DNA from: JBCBEX01 sp039177895
GTDB taxonomy: Bacteria; Bacteroidota; Rhodothermia; Rhodothermales; Rubricoccaceae
NCBI GenBank assembly: GCA_039177895.1
Contig: JBCDFO010000025.1
Span: forward strand, 1 to 24,318
DNA length: 24,318 nucleotides
Direction: 5' to 3'
Positions 1 to 8,888 of this stretch are shown piece after piece. A program made the position numbers and the translations under genes. A model generated the notes under the pieces. That model ran no database searches. It saw only the letters and a list, made by a program, of their open reading frames with translations, and had not been told where the DNA came from. How positions within the stretch are numbered: the first letter of the stretch is position 1; the number at the start of each line of letters is the position of its first letter.

Positions 1-1
1 C

Positions 2-502
2 CGCGCCTTCGTGGTCGAGACGTTCAACGCGCAGGTGGAGGTCGTCGGGACGCGCTTCAATGTGCGGGCCTGGCACTCCCAGGAGGAGCGCACGACTGTC
101 ACCGTGGAGGAGGGCATCGTGAACGTGACTGGTTCTAATGCCACTGGCTCTGACGTCGAGGCCATCCGTCTTGAAGCAGGCCACGAGGCCATCATCGCGC
201 CTGGCGTTGCTGTCGTGGCCGACGAGGCCGCGGCACCAGAGCAGGCCACGGCGTGGCGTCGCGACGGCCTCGCCTTCCGCGACCTCCCGCTCACGCACGT
301 CCTGGCCGAACTCGAACGCCGGTATGCTGTCCAGTTGCGGCTCGACGCAGCCGCGTCTGGAGGCATCAATGCCGCCGCGCTCGTCTACTACCAGCCCTCG
401 CCGGGTCCCATCACTGAGGTGCTCGATGACCTCGGCCGCCTGAGCGGCTTCCAGTACCGCGCCGTCAGTGACGGCTACGTTCTCTTCGCCAGAGCCGACT
501 GA
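2..502 (+). CDS. FecR-family anti-sigma/regulator, 3' portion only
   Basis: The reading frame is already open at the left edge, so this is the C-terminal 166 residues of a longer protein. The GTG at 11 is internal and is not a start. The visible part begins with the end of a FecR domain, including a VVGTRFNVRA segment typical of that family. A C-terminal STN-like region follows (from about GLAFRDLPLTHVL to YVLFAR), of the kind annotated as DUF4974. FecR proteins sit in the inner membrane and relay signals from a TonB receptor to an ECF sigma factor. The TonB receptor with an N-terminal STN domain 130 bp downstream supports that role. The partner sigma gene would be expected to the left of the window and cannot be seen. 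The substrate cannot be told from sequence. Confidence 0.85.
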   Translation, partial: RAFVVETFNAQVEVVGTRFNVRAWHSQEERTTVTVEEGIVNVTGSNATGSDVEAIRLEAGHEAIIAPGVAVVADEAAAPEQATAWRRDGLAFRDLPLTHVLAELERRYAVQLRLDAAASGGINAAALVYYQPSPGPITEVLDDLGRLSGFQYRAVSDGYVLFARAD

Positions 503-573
503 TGCCGCGCCTGGCGGCTGTGCGTCCCATGCTAGTCCCGTGCCTCATCGTTCGCTTATGGGGGAACGCCTGA

Positions 574-603
574 TTGAACGCGCCGCGCCGCTGCGCCTAT
601 TCT
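574..603 (+). promoter_or_regulatory. Candidate sigma70-like promoter for the TonB receptor
   Basis: TTGAAC at 574-579 and TATTCT at 598-603 are separated by 18 bp, and would start transcription about 20 bp before the ATG at 633. Each box matches the sigma70 consensus at four of six positions. This is a pattern match only. Confidence 0.35.
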
Positions 604-632
604 GACGGTCCCGTCTCTCCTCTGCCCTTCTC

Positions 633-3512
633 ATGCTACGCTCCTCCTCGGGCCCGCTTTGCCCGGCGCCAGCCCGGTGCCTCCACGCGCTTGGGCTCGC
701 CCTGGCCTTGCTGTGCAACGCGTGGGGGATCTCAGCTTACGCCCAGCATGCCCAGGACGAAGAGCGCCACACGCTCGTCTTGCGCGGCGTCGCGGCCGGG
801 GAGGCGCTGGAGGCCCTCGTGGAGAAGACCGGGCTGAGCCTGCTCTACGAGAGCGGCCTCGTCCCCCCCGACCCCGTCTACTGCGCCGTCCGCGAGCAGC
901 CCGCCGAGACGATGCTACGCTGCATCCTGGACGCGGTCCGCCTCGACTACGTCCGGCTCAGTTCGGGAACCTATGTCTTGACGCGCCCCGTCGAAGCCCC
1001 GACACGCTACGGCAGCTTCGCGGGCAACGTCGTCGATGCCGAGACGGGCGAGCCGCTCCCCTACGCCACCGTGCTCCTCGCCGACGCTTCGACGGGCACG
1101 GCCACGGACGCTGATGGGCGCTTCGCCATGGCGCAGCTTACCGCCGGGCCCTACCGCGTGATGGCATCCTACGTGGGCTACGAGGCCCACCTCGACAGCG
1201 TGATGGTGCCCGAGGGTGGGCAGGCCCGCCGTCAGATCGCGCTGCGCCGGACCACCTCGCAGGCCGCGCCGGTTGTAGTGAACGGGCTCCAGCAACGCCT
1301 TCCGTCAGAAACACTCGGGCGCGGAGCACGCACGCTCGATCAGGCGAACTGGAACGCGGAGGCCGCCTCGCTCGACCCACTCGACCAAGCCGCGACGGTG
1401 CTCGGCGTGACCCGCTCGCCTGCCCTCGCCGACCTTCACATCCAAGGCGGGGAGGCAGGGGAGCACCAGTTCCTGCTCGACGGCATCCCGGTGTTCTACC
1501 CCGTCGCGCTCGGGCGGATGCTGGGCGCGTTTAGCCCCCTCGCGCTCGGACGGCTGACGGTACAGAAGGCAGGCTTCGGCGCACGCCACGGTAGCTACAC
1601 GGCAGGCGTTATCGAGGCCGAGCACACACTCACGCCGCCTGGCCAGGTAGCAACACGTGGGGGCATTGCCGTGCTCTCGGACCAACTCAGCACGAGCGGT
1701 CGCTTGCACGCGCCCTTCCGCATCGGGCAAGCCTCCGGCAAGGCCATGGTGTCTGCGCGCACCAGCCTGTGGGGCCTCGTCCGCGACCCCGTGCTCGACC
1801 GGACGCTGCGCGACTGGAACGTCGTCGATCCGGTCTTCACCCGTGACCTTCTGGGAGGCCAAGTCGCACCCGGCGGCTTCGACGCGCACCGGCACGGCTC
1901 GGACCTGAGCTTCGCCGACCTCCACGCAGCCGCCTCCCTTCGGCTGACACCGTTCACCTCGCTGCACACGACGGGCTATTACGGGCGCAGCAGCATCGGC
2001 ACGGAGCTATTTGCGAGCACACCCGCACCTAGCCTCCCCACCGAAACCTCTGCGAACGGCCGCGACGGCGCGACGGAAGGCGTCAACGAGGAGGCGCTGC
2101 TCATGCTCACGCGCGACCACTACCGCTGGTCGAACGCAGGGGCCCGGGTTCGAGCCACGACGCTGCTCGGTGCGCGGACCATGCTCGAAACAGGATTCCG
2201 CGCCAGCGCGCATCGTCTCGACCACGCCTACGAGATGGGGACGCAGCGCTTCCCTGCGCCGACCGACGTCCCTACGGCTGAGGCGACCCTGCGCGACCAA
2301 CTCGACGCGAATGCGGCCGCGGACGACGCCAACCGGGTGAGCGAGATCGCCCTCGACAGCCGCGCCACCTATAGTGTGAGCCCGTCTCACCTCCTCGAAG
2401 GCGGGCTCGAACTCGTCCGGGTGGACCACCGCTTCACGCTGGACGGCGGCAACGGCCTCGGCCTCGACAGCTTGGAGCTCGCCGATGCGCAGTGGCGGAT
2501 GGCGGGCTACCTGGGCCACACGTGGACGCTCGGGCTGCGGACTGTCATCGAGCCGGGCCTGCGCGCGACGTACGTGCCCGACCGCGCCACGGCCTACCTC
2601 GAGCCCCGCCTCTCGATCCGGCACGACCTCGCCAGGGGCCCGATCACCGCTGTGCGGATCGCAGGCGGCCTCTATCGGCAGTTCGTGGAGCAGTACGACC
2701 TAAGCAACCTCGGCCCGAGCGCCCTTGCGCCCTCCGTCCGCTTCTGGCTCCCCATCGGCCGCGACCTCGCGCCGCCCCGCACCTACCAGGCCGCGCTCGA
2801 TGTGCTCGCAACGCCGCACGCCGCCTGGACGATCCAGGCTGAGGGCTACTACAAGTGGCAGCCGCTCATCCACGCGCTCAACTACGACGTGCTCGTGCAG
2901 CACGCCTCGGCAGCAGGCGAGACGGCCCCGACGCCGATTACGCAGGCCGCCCTGCTCGAACCGGGCGAGGGCTTCGCCTATGGCCTGGCGCTCCGGGTGA
3001 CGCACACCCACCGGCGTGGCACTGCCTCCGTGAGCTACGGCTACGACGTGGCCGAGCGTCGCTTCGCCAGCCGCTTCGATGGGCGCTACGTGCAGGCTCC
3101 GTGGAATGAGCCCCATCGCCTCACCGCCTGGAGCGACCTCAACGTCGGCGGCGGGGTGCAGGTGCACGGGCGCTGGCGCTCGGTGCTGGGGCGCGCCTGG
3201 GGCTTCCGCCAGGCGTACTACGACTTCTTCGAGGACGAGCCCCTGGGGCCGTTTCAGTTCGACGCACCCGCGTCCGATGACGTCCCGGCCCACCACGAGC
3301 TCGACCTTGGAGTGAGCCTCACCCGCGCCTTCTCACCCCGCGCGTTTGGTACGCCCACGGTGGCGCTCCGCATTGATGTGCGAAACGTGTTTGACCGCGC
3401 TAATGTGCTCGACTGGAGCCTAGAAGGCACGTCGGAGGGCGCTGGGTACGCCCCGCTCACGCGCTACCTTCCGGGACGCAGTCTCCATATCAGCGCACAA
3501 GTGCTTCTTTAA
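633..3512 (+). CDS. TonB-dependent outer-membrane receptor with STN domain
   Basis: This 959-residue protein starts with a signal peptide ending near AYAQ at residue 38. An STN (secretin/TonB short N-terminal) domain follows at about 45-118. Next is a carboxypeptidase regulatory-like beta-sandwich at about 129-215 (GNVVDAETGEPLPYATV, TDADGRF). The plug lies at about 230-330 (LHIQGGEAGEHQFLLDGIPV), and a long beta-barrel runs to the C-terminus. Receptors of this type take up iron chelates, vitamins or oligosaccharides across the outer membrane, powered by TonB-ExbBD. The STN domain marks a transducer-type receptor that signals to a FecR protein, and such a gene lies just upstream. No SusD-like partner follows, so this is not a standard SusCD pair. 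The start is at ATG 633 because the signal peptide begins there and the leader is C/T-rich. The ligand is unknown. Confidence 0.9.
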   Translation: MLRSSSGPLCPAPARCLHALGLALALLCNAWGISAYAQHAQDEERHTLVLRGVAAGEALEALVEKTGLSLLYESGLVPPDPVYCAVREQPAETMLRCILDAVRLDYVRLSSGTYVLTRPVEAPTRYGSFAGNVVDAETGEPLPYATVLLADASTGTATDADGRFAMAQLTAGPYRVMASYVGYEAHLDSVMVPEGGQARRQIALRRTTSQAAPVVVNGLQQRLPSETLGRGARTLDQANWNAEAASLDPLDQAATVLGVTRSPALADLHIQGGEAGEHQFLLDGIPVFYPVALGRMLGAFSPLALGRLTVQKAGFGARHGSYTAGVIEAEHTLTPPGQVATRGGIAVLSDQLSTSGRLHAPFRIGQASGKAMVSARTSLWGLVRDPVLDRTLRDWNVVDPVFTRDLLGGQVAPGGFDAHRHGSDLSFADLHAAASLRLTPFTSLHTTGYYGRSSIGTELFASTPAPSLPTETSANGRDGATEGVNEEALLMLTRDHYRWSNAGARVRATTLLGARTMLETGFRASAHRLDHAYEMGTQRFPAPTDVPTAEATLRDQLDANAAADDANRVSEIALDSRATYSVSPSHLLEGGLELVRVDHRFTLDGGNGLGLDSLELADAQWRMAGYLGHTWTLGLRTVIEPGLRATYVPDRATAYLEPRLSIRHDLARGPITAVRIAGGLYRQFVEQYDLSNLGPSALAPSVRFWLPIGRDLAPPRTYQAALDVLATPHAAWTIQAEGYYKWQPLIHALNYDVLVQHASAAGETAPTPITQAALLEPGEGFAYGLALRVTHTHRRGTASVSYGYDVAERRFASRFDGRYVQAPWNEPHRLTAWSDLNVGGGVQVHGRWRSVLGRAWGFRQAYYDFFEDEPLGPFQFDAPASDDVPAHHELDLGVSLTRAFSPRAFGTPTVALRIDVRNVFDRANVLDWSLEGTSEGAGYAPLTRYLPGRSLHISAQVLL

Positions 3513-3543
3513 CAAGCACAAGGCTGGCCCATCGAACCCGGGG

Positions 3544-3597
3544 CGAACCAGAACGTTTTCTGTGAAATGGCGGGCGTTCCCACCCCCATCTGGTTCG
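3544..3597. repeat. Inverted repeat after the TonB receptor gene
   Basis: CGAACCAGA at 3544-3552 is perfectly complementary to TCTGGTTCG at 3589-3597. A shorter inner pair, GAACG/CGTTC, lies at 3551-3555 and 3575-3579. It sits 31 bp after the receptor stop codon and could fold in the 3' UTR. There is no T-run, so it is not a standard intrinsic terminator. Confidence 0.3.
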
Positions 3598-3724
3598 TTT
3601 GCCACGCGTCCCGTAATTTTCGAGGCTGTTCGTCAGTCTGTGCGGCTCACCTGGGCGCGCTTCACCTCCCCCGATGCCAGCCCCTCTGCTCGCGCACTCT
3701 CGCCATCATCTACGCTACTTCGCC

Positions 3725-5926
3725 ATGTCCCACCGCTTATCCCACATCCTTGCAGCGCTCGCGCTGCTGGCCGTCGTGCTCGTCGGCTGTGACGTCTCCG
3801 ACGATGCCGATCCCACTCCATCGCCGTTCCAGAGCGTCGCCGACATCGTGCAAGACGCCGCGAACTTCTCCACACTCAAGGACGCCCTCATCGTCACCGA
3901 CCTGCTCGGGGCGCTCGACGATGGCCAAGGCGAGTTCACGCTCTTCGCTCCCAACGACGGCGCGTTCGCGGCCCTGGGCGCGGCCACCTCGGACGGCACG
4001 ATCAGCATCCTCGACGTGCTGCTCGCCACCGAGGAGGATGGTAGCCTGACCCGGGGCGACACCCTGAGCACGCTTCTGACGGCTCACGTGGTGCCGGGCC
4101 GCTTCGCGGCAGCGGACCTCTCCGACGGTCAGCGCCTCCCGACCCTGCAGGGACGCGAACTCGTCGTGCGCATCGTCGGCGGCACGGTTTACATCGATGG
4201 CGCCCCGGTGGTCACCACCGACACGCCTGCCACCAACGGTATCGTGCACGGCATCAGCAAGGTGATCACGAGCCCGTTCGACGTGGTCGACTTCGTCTCG
4301 CTGGCGCCGAACTTTACGGGCCTTGTCGGACAACTCGTGGAGGCCGGCCTAGTCGGGGCCCTGCAGGTGGAAACCAACGCTTCGCTGACCGTCTTCGCTC
4401 CGAACGACGCGGCGACGGGAGCCTCCGATGCCTTCGACGAGGATGACCTGCCCGAGGATCGCCAGACAAACCTGCTTCTCTACCACGTTGTAGCTGGTGC
4501 CACGGAAGCCTTCGACGTGAACGGTAGCGAGACACTAACCACCCTCGACGACGACGAGCCGCTCCTGCTCGCTGTGGACGAGGAGGGCATTGCAACGGTC
4601 AACGCGGGCGTGAATGTGGTTGCCAGCGTCACCGTCGCCAACGGGGTCATCCACGTCGTCGACCAGGTGCTGCTGGGCAGCCTCAACGTGACCGAGCGTG
4701 CGGGCCTGACCGGTGACCTCGACGACCTGGCCGAGGCACTCGATGACGCCGAACTAGCGGCCGCGCTCGCAGGGCCCGGCCCCTTCACCGTCTTTGCCCC
4801 CAACGACGATGCCTTTGGCAACATCGACACCCGCGATGTGGAGCAGGGGGGCTTCCTGCCGAAGCTGCTCCGGTACCACGTCGTGCCTGGCAAGGTGACG
4901 GCCGCCCAGCTGTCCGACGGCCAGATGCTCGAGACCCTCCTTGGTGACGAGCTCGAGGTCACAGTGAACGCGACCGGCGTCTTCGTGGACGGCGCGGCTG
5001 TGGCCCTCGCCGACGTTCCCGTCGAGAACGGGGTGATCCACGTCATTGACGCGGTGCTGCTCGATGCCCTCACTATCCCGGAGCGCGCGATTGCCACGCC
5101 CGGGTTGGATGAACTCGTTGATGCCCTTACAGCAGCCGACCTCGTCGGTGCGCTCTCAGCAGCGGGTCCGTTCACGGTATTCGCTCCCGACGACGAGGCC
5201 TTCGGGGCTATCTCGACGAACAGCGAGCCGGTAACCGACATTGACACGGGTGTGCTGACGAAGATCCTGACCTACCATGTGGTGCCGGGTCGCTTCAACG
5301 CAGCGGACCTCGCGATGATGGGCGGCCAGGAGCTCGAGACCCTCCAGGGTGAGCGGCTGACGGTCACTGTCGATGGGCCGGTCATCCGCGTCGATGGGGT
5401 CCAGGTGGCCGCTGCGGACAATCAGACCACCAACGGCGTGGTACACGTGATCGGCGGCGTGCTACTCAGCCACCTCAACGTCGTCGAGCGCGTCATCGTC
5501 ACGCCCTCGTTGGGCGAGCTCGAAGCCGAGGTGATCAACGCTGGGCTGGCCGAGGCGCTCGCTACGTCGCCCAACATCACGGTCTTTGCACCGGACAACG
5601 ACGCCTTTGCTGCGGCGCGCACGGCGCTGGGCGACAACTTCCCGACCGGCGATGCCCTGGCCGATGTGCTCAGCTACCACGTCCTTCCTGCGCAGAACGG
5701 TGCTCCGGTCTTCGCGGGTGACATCACGGACAACCTGATGGTTGAGACACTCCTGAAAGGCCAGAGCCTCACCTTCAGCCTGACGGACGGCGTGGTGTTC
5801 ATCAATCCGTTCACGGACATGATGGGTATGCAACAGTTCCAGGCGCGGGTCACGACTCCGAATGTGATCACGAGCAACGGCGTCGTCCACCTAGTTGACG
5901 GCGTGCTCCTTCCGCCAGCGGAGTAA
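3725..5926 (+). CDS. Lipoprotein with five fasciclin (FAS1) domains
   Basis: This 733-residue protein starts with a lipoprotein signal peptide whose lipobox LVGC ends at Cys22. The frame is open back to 3674, but the hydrophobic signal and lipobox fit the ATG at 3725. Five FAS1 domains follow at about residues 37-182, 185-322, 325-449, 450-586 and 587-733. Each carries the FAS1 hallmarks: TVFAPND/DAF near the start, YHVVPG in the middle and NGVIHVIDGVLL at the end. FAS1 domains mediate cell adhesion or matrix binding, and bacterial versions are secreted or surface-exposed. A lipid anchor with five domains suggests an envelope-attached adhesion or matrix protein. The last domain is more divergent and holds a Met-rich insertion (FTDMMGMQQFQ). 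A terminator follows 25 bp after the stop, so it is probably transcribed alone. Confidence 0.92.
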   Translation: MSHRLSHILAALALLAVVLVGCDVSDDADPTPSPFQSVADIVQDAANFSTLKDALIVTDLLGALDDGQGEFTLFAPNDGAFAALGAATSDGTISILDVLLATEEDGSLTRGDTLSTLLTAHVVPGRFAAADLSDGQRLPTLQGRELVVRIVGGTVYIDGAPVVTTDTPATNGIVHGISKVITSPFDVVDFVSLAPNFTGLVGQLVEAGLVGALQVETNASLTVFAPNDAATGASDAFDEDDLPEDRQTNLLLYHVVAGATEAFDVNGSETLTTLDDDEPLLLAVDEEGIATVNAGVNVVASVTVANGVIHVVDQVLLGSLNVTERAGLTGDLDDLAEALDDAELAAALAGPGPFTVFAPNDDAFGNIDTRDVEQGGFLPKLLRYHVVPGKVTAAQLSDGQMLETLLGDELEVTVNATGVFVDGAAVALADVPVENGVIHVIDAVLLDALTIPERAIATPGLDELVDALTAADLVGALSAAGPFTVFAPDDEAFGAISTNSEPVTDIDTGVLTKILTYHVVPGRFNAADLAMMGGQELETLQGERLTVTVDGPVIRVDGVQVAAADNQTTNGVVHVIGGVLLSHLNVVERVIVTPSLGELEAEVINAGLAEALATSPNITVFAPDNDAFAAARTALGDNFPTGDALADVLSYHVLPAQNGAPVFAGDITDNLMVETLLKGQSLTFSLTDGVVFINPFTDMMGMQQFQARVTTPNVITSNGVVHLVDGVLLPPAE

Positions 5927-5950
5927 CCGTCGAGACGCCCTGTATGCTAG

Positions 5951-5987
5951 AGCGAGGCATCCCAATGTGGGGTGCCTCGCTTTTTTT
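5951..5987 (+). terminator. Intrinsic terminator after the five-FAS1 gene
   Basis: A 13-bp stem (AGCGAGGCATCCC pairing with GGGGTGCCTCGCT, one G-U pair) with a 4-base loop runs directly into seven T residues. It lies 25 bp after the stop codon at 5926. Confidence 0.9.
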
Positions 5988-6040
5988 GGGAACGGTTCCG
6001 CCTACCTGAACAATGGGGTCGGTAGCGTACCTTAGCCGCC

Positions 6041-6055
6041 GGACGTCCCACGTCC
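6041..6055. promoter_or_regulatory. Short palindrome upstream of the second FAS1 gene
   Basis: GGACGT-CCC-ACGTCC is a perfect 6-3-6 inverted repeat about 70 bp upstream of the ATG at 6126. It could be an operator or a small leader hairpin. No other copy was noticed in the window. Confidence 0.25.
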
Positions 6056-6125
6056 TGCCCGAGCAGCTTCCCTCACCTGCGGAGCGGAAGGTCCGTCCCT
6101 TCTCCCGATCTAGCTCTTTGCCCCC

Positions 6126-7058
6126 ATGCCCACCTCCCGCCTGCTCCTCGCCCTGCTCCTGCTGAGCTTCGTCGCCGGGTCCGGCTGCGACAGCGATGAC
6201 GACGAGGACCTGAGCCCTGCTACCGAGGCCGACCTCGCGGAGGTCGTGGTCGCCACGCCGACCTACACGACGCTCGAGACGGTGCTCAACGCCACCGATC
6301 TGCTGGGCGCGCTGGCGGACGACGAGATGCAGGAGTTCACGCTGTTCGCTCCAGGCGACTCGGCGTTCATCCGCCTCGACGAAGCCACCGCCGTGGACCC
6401 AGACGCGGACGGCTTCACGGGCCTCGTCAGCGCGCTGCTGGTCCCCGACAATGCGGGGGTCCTCACGGAGGTCCTGACGTACCACGTCGTCCCGCAGCGC
6501 GTTATGGCGGCGGACCTCTCGAACGGTCAGACGCTAGAAACCCTCCAGGGTGCTACGCTGACCGTCCGCCAGGTCGGCGCTGACTTCTTCGTGGACGGCT
6601 CCCGCATCACCGCTGCGGACGTGACGGCCACGAACGGCATTTTGCACCGCATTGACCGGACGCTCACCGGCCCCGCCGACGTGGTCGGCCTCGTCTCGCT
6701 GGGGCCCAACTTCAGCGAACTGGAGACGGCGCTCGGCGATGCTGGCCTCGTGGAGGCGCTGCAGGAGGCGGGTCCCTTCACGGTGTTCGCCCCGACCAAC
6801 GCCGCCTTCCCGAACGACGCACCCACCGGCGACGACCTGAGCAACATCCTCCGCTACCACGTCGTCCCCGGCCGCGTCTTTGCCGCCGACCTGAGCGACG
6901 GGCTCACCGCCGCCACTCTGCAGGGCCAGAACGTCACCTTCACGTTCACGGCGAATGCGGACACGGTGTTTGTCAACGACGCGCAGATCATCGCGACAGA
7001 CCTCGTGGGTACGAATGGCATCGTCCACGTGATCGACGGGGTGCTCCTGCCCGAGTGA
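6126..7058 (+). CDS. Lipoprotein with two fasciclin (FAS1) domains
   Basis: This 310-residue protein has a hydrophobic N-terminus ending in AGSGC at Cys21, a somewhat degenerate lipobox, followed by an acidic Asp-rich linker. Two FAS1 domains follow at about residues 36-172 and 173-310. Both have the FTLFAPGDSAF or FTVFAPTNAAF motif, a YHVVP motif and an NGILHRID or NGIVHVIDGVLL end. Its domains closely resemble those of the five-FAS1 protein upstream, for example VVGLVSLGPNFSELE against VVDFVSLAPNFTGLV. This suggests duplication within the locus. It has its own leader and terminator, so the two genes are neighbours and not an operon. The likely role is adhesion or matrix binding at the cell envelope. 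Confidence 0.9.
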   Translation: MPTSRLLLALLLLSFVAGSGCDSDDDEDLSPATEADLAEVVVATPTYTTLETVLNATDLLGALADDEMQEFTLFAPGDSAFIRLDEATAVDPDADGFTGLVSALLVPDNAGVLTEVLTYHVVPQRVMAADLSNGQTLETLQGATLTVRQVGADFFVDGSRITAADVTATNGILHRIDRTLTGPADVVGLVSLGPNFSELETALGDAGLVEALQEAGPFTVFAPTNAAFPNDAPTGDDLSNILRYHVVPGRVFAADLSDGLTAATLQGQNVTFTFTANADTVFVNDAQIIATDLVGTNGIVHVIDGVLLPE

Positions 7059-7101
7059 GGCTGCCGGGCTGGTGAGGTAGGTCAACCAACCAGCATTGCG
7101 A

Positions 7102-7134
7102 CGGGGTCGTCTTCGAGGAAGACGGCCCCGTTTT
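7102..7134 (+). terminator. Intrinsic terminator after the two-FAS1 gene
   Basis: A 13-bp stem (CGGGGTCGTCTTC with GAAGACGGCCCCG, one G-U pair) closes on a three-base loop and is followed by TTTT. It lies 43 bp after the stop codon at 7058. Confidence 0.85.
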
Positions 7135-7165
7135 CTTGGCTGCGTGCTTATTGCAGCGGGTCTGC

Positions 7166-7195
7166 TTGACCGGAGGCGCATGCGCGGCGTAGTGT
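7166..7195 (+). promoter_or_regulatory. Candidate promoter for the spmAB-like pair
   Basis: TTGACC at 7166-7171 matches the sigma70 -35 box at five of six positions. TAGTGT at 7190-7195 follows after 18 bp as a poor -10 box. The start codon is at 7233. This is tentative. Confidence 0.25.
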
Positions 7196-7232
7196 CGGGC
7201 TCGCCCTTCTGACCGCCTCTCTTCCGCGCTGC

Positions 7233-8267
7233 ATGCTCAACTACATCTGGGTCGGGCTGATCGCCTTCAGCTTCCTCTTCGCCCTCACAGCCGACGTGCG
7301 CGATGTCGTGCAGGACACGTACCGCAACGGCGAGCCACTGCCCGTTGTGCTAGAGTTCGAGGGCGTCTACGACCCCGACGCTCGCCGCCAGGCGGTTGCC
7401 GTCACCATCGACTCGACTACCTACGGCGACTTCTACAGCACCGGTGCGCGACCTGCCGATGCCTACGATGCTACACTGATCCGCACCAACGACGGCCTCC
7501 AACTGCGCCTCGACGCCGACGCGAGCCTGCCCGAGCCGCTCGCTACGATCCGCGACGTGACCAACAGCCGCACGGAGCAACTCCAAGGCCGTCTTGCCTT
7601 GCCAGCATCGGTGGCACCCGACTCAGTGAGCAGCGCCGTCGCCGCCACAGTCCTGTTCGAGCCCGTGCGGTTTGTCAAGCTCAACGCGATCAGCCAGGCC
7701 GCGCTCGACTTCGCGGAGGTGGCGGCGAGCATCGCGCTGAGCCTGATCGGCGTGCTCGCGCTCTTTCTCGGCCTGCTCAAGATCGCGGAGGCGGCGGGCG
7801 TGATCCAGGCCATCGGGAAGGTCGTGGAACCGCTTCTGCGCCCGCTCTTCCCCGAGATCCCCAAAGGCCACCCGGCTTTCTCGATGATCGTGCTCAACCT
7901 GTCGGCGAACGTATTCGGGCTAGGCAACGCGGCCACGCCGTTCGGGATCAAAGCGATGGAGGAGTTGCAGACGCTCAACCCGACCGAGGACACCGCCACC
8001 AACCCGATGGTGATGCTCCTCGCGATGAACACGGCGAGCGTGCAGCTCGTCCCGCCGGTGCTCCTGCTGGCGCTGATGGGGCTCCAGATCAACCAGCTCA
8101 TCTTCGCCATCATCCTCGCGACGGGCATCTCGCTCGTCGTTGCGATCACGGCCGCGAAGCTGTTTGCGCGCCTCCCGAGCATCCGCGCCTCCGATCCAAA
8201 CAGGTTGGACCCCAACCGGCTCGATGCGAACGGCCCGGCCTCCTCCACCGACACCCCCGAGGCGTAG
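7233..8267 (+). CDS. spmA: SpmA-like GATE-domain membrane protein
   Basis: This 344-residue membrane protein has one transmembrane segment at about 2-20. An extra, mostly polar region of about 120 residues follows, probably outside the cytoplasm. The GATE (nucleoside-recognition) membrane domain then covers about 155-320. The SpmA signature NVFGLGNAATPFGIKAM lies near residue 226, and NTASVQLVPP is also present. The C-terminal tail is Asn/Asp/Pro-rich. SpmA and SpmB were first defined through spore-core dehydration in Bacillus. Homologues are common in non-sporulating bacteria, including Bacteroidota, where their role is not settled, though transport is suspected. The stop codon TAG is followed immediately by the ATG of the spmB-like gene, so the two are translationally coupled. 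Bacillus SpmA is around 200 residues, so the inserted region stands out. Confidence 0.85.
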   Translation: MLNYIWVGLIAFSFLFALTADVRDVVQDTYRNGEPLPVVLEFEGVYDPDARRQAVAVTIDSTTYGDFYSTGARPADAYDATLIRTNDGLQLRLDADASLPEPLATIRDVTNSRTEQLQGRLALPASVAPDSVSSAVAATVLFEPVRFVKLNAISQAALDFAEVAASIALSLIGVLALFLGLLKIAEAAGVIQAIGKVVEPLLRPLFPEIPKGHPAFSMIVLNLSANVFGLGNAATPFGIKAMEELQTLNPTEDTATNPMVMLLAMNTASVQLVPPVLLLALMGLQINQLIFAIILATGISLVVAITAAKLFARLPSIRASDPNRLDPNRLDANGPASSTDTPEA

Positions 8268-8810
8268 ATGGAGCTGTTTCGCGAACTCATCAGCCTCACG
8301 TCCGCGTTCGTCCTCCCGGCGATCCTCGTGGGCTTTCCGCTCTACGGGCTCTACAAGCGCGTGCCGGTCTACGAGGTCTTCGTGGACGGCGCGAAGGAGG
8401 GCTTCAACGTGGCCGTGCGCATTATCCCCTACCTCGTCGCGATCCTGTTTGCGATTGCGATGTTTCGGGCCTCCGGCGCGATGGACTTTCTGATCGCCGG
8501 GCTGCGGCCCGTCCTCGGGGCCATCGGCATTCCGGCGGAGGTCCTCCCGATGGCCATCCTGCGTCCGCTCACGGGCTCCGGCTCGGCAGCCATCGTTGTG
8601 GACATGATCAACACCTACGGCGAGGACGCGCTCGTGGTGAAGATGGCCGCGACGATGTTCGGCTCTACGGAGACGACGTTCTACGTGATCGCGGTGTATT
8701 TCGGAGCCGTCGGCATCAAAAAAACCCGGCACGCGGTGGCGGCAGGGCTCCTAGCCGACCTCGTCGGGCTGATCTCGGCGGTCTACATCGTGACGTGGCT
8801 CTTCGGGTAA
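8268..8810 (+). CDS. spmB: SpmB-like GATE-domain membrane protein
   Basis: This 180-residue, multi-pass membrane protein has the SpmB-type GATE domain. Recognisable segments are IIPYLVAILFAIAMFRASGA, MAILRPLTGSGSAAIVVDM and a final hydrophobic helix AAGLLADLVGLISAVYIVTW. Its ATG directly abuts the stop codon of spmA (TAGATG), and there is no independent leader, so translation probably depends on ribosomes finishing spmA. The two proteins are expected to act as a pair in the inner membrane. The transported compound, if any, cannot be inferred. Confidence 0.88.
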   Translation: MELFRELISLTSAFVLPAILVGFPLYGLYKRVPVYEVFVDGAKEGFNVAVRIIPYLVAILFAIAMFRASGAMDFLIAGLRPVLGAIGIPAEVLPMAILRPLTGSGSAAIVVDMINTYGEDALVVKMAATMFGSTETTFYVIAVYFGAVGIKKTRHAVAAGLLADLVGLISAVYIVTWLFG

Positions 8811-8829
8811 GCACGCGTCCGTGAGGATG

Positions 8830-8879
8830 GCGTGAGGCTAGGCCTAGGGCATGGCACGTATGTTTCAGCATACTCACGC
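8830..8879. promoter_or_regulatory. Nested palindromes upstream of the sigma factor gene
   Basis: Three nested or adjacent symmetric elements sit within 50 bp. GCGTGAG (8830-8836) pairs with CTCACGC (8873-8879). CTAGGCCTAG (8838-8847) is a perfect 10-bp palindrome. GTATG-TTTCAG-CATAC (8858-8873) is a short hairpin. They end 9 bp before the preferred ATG at 8889, so they could be an operator region or a folded leader controlling the sigma factor gene. Confidence 0.35.
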
Positions 8880-8888
8880 GCCTATCCG

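Noticed and set aside
2147..2160. GGTTCGAGCC resembling a tRNA T-loop
   Set aside because: It lies inside the TonB receptor coding sequence, and no T-stem, anticodon arm or acceptor stem can be formed around it.
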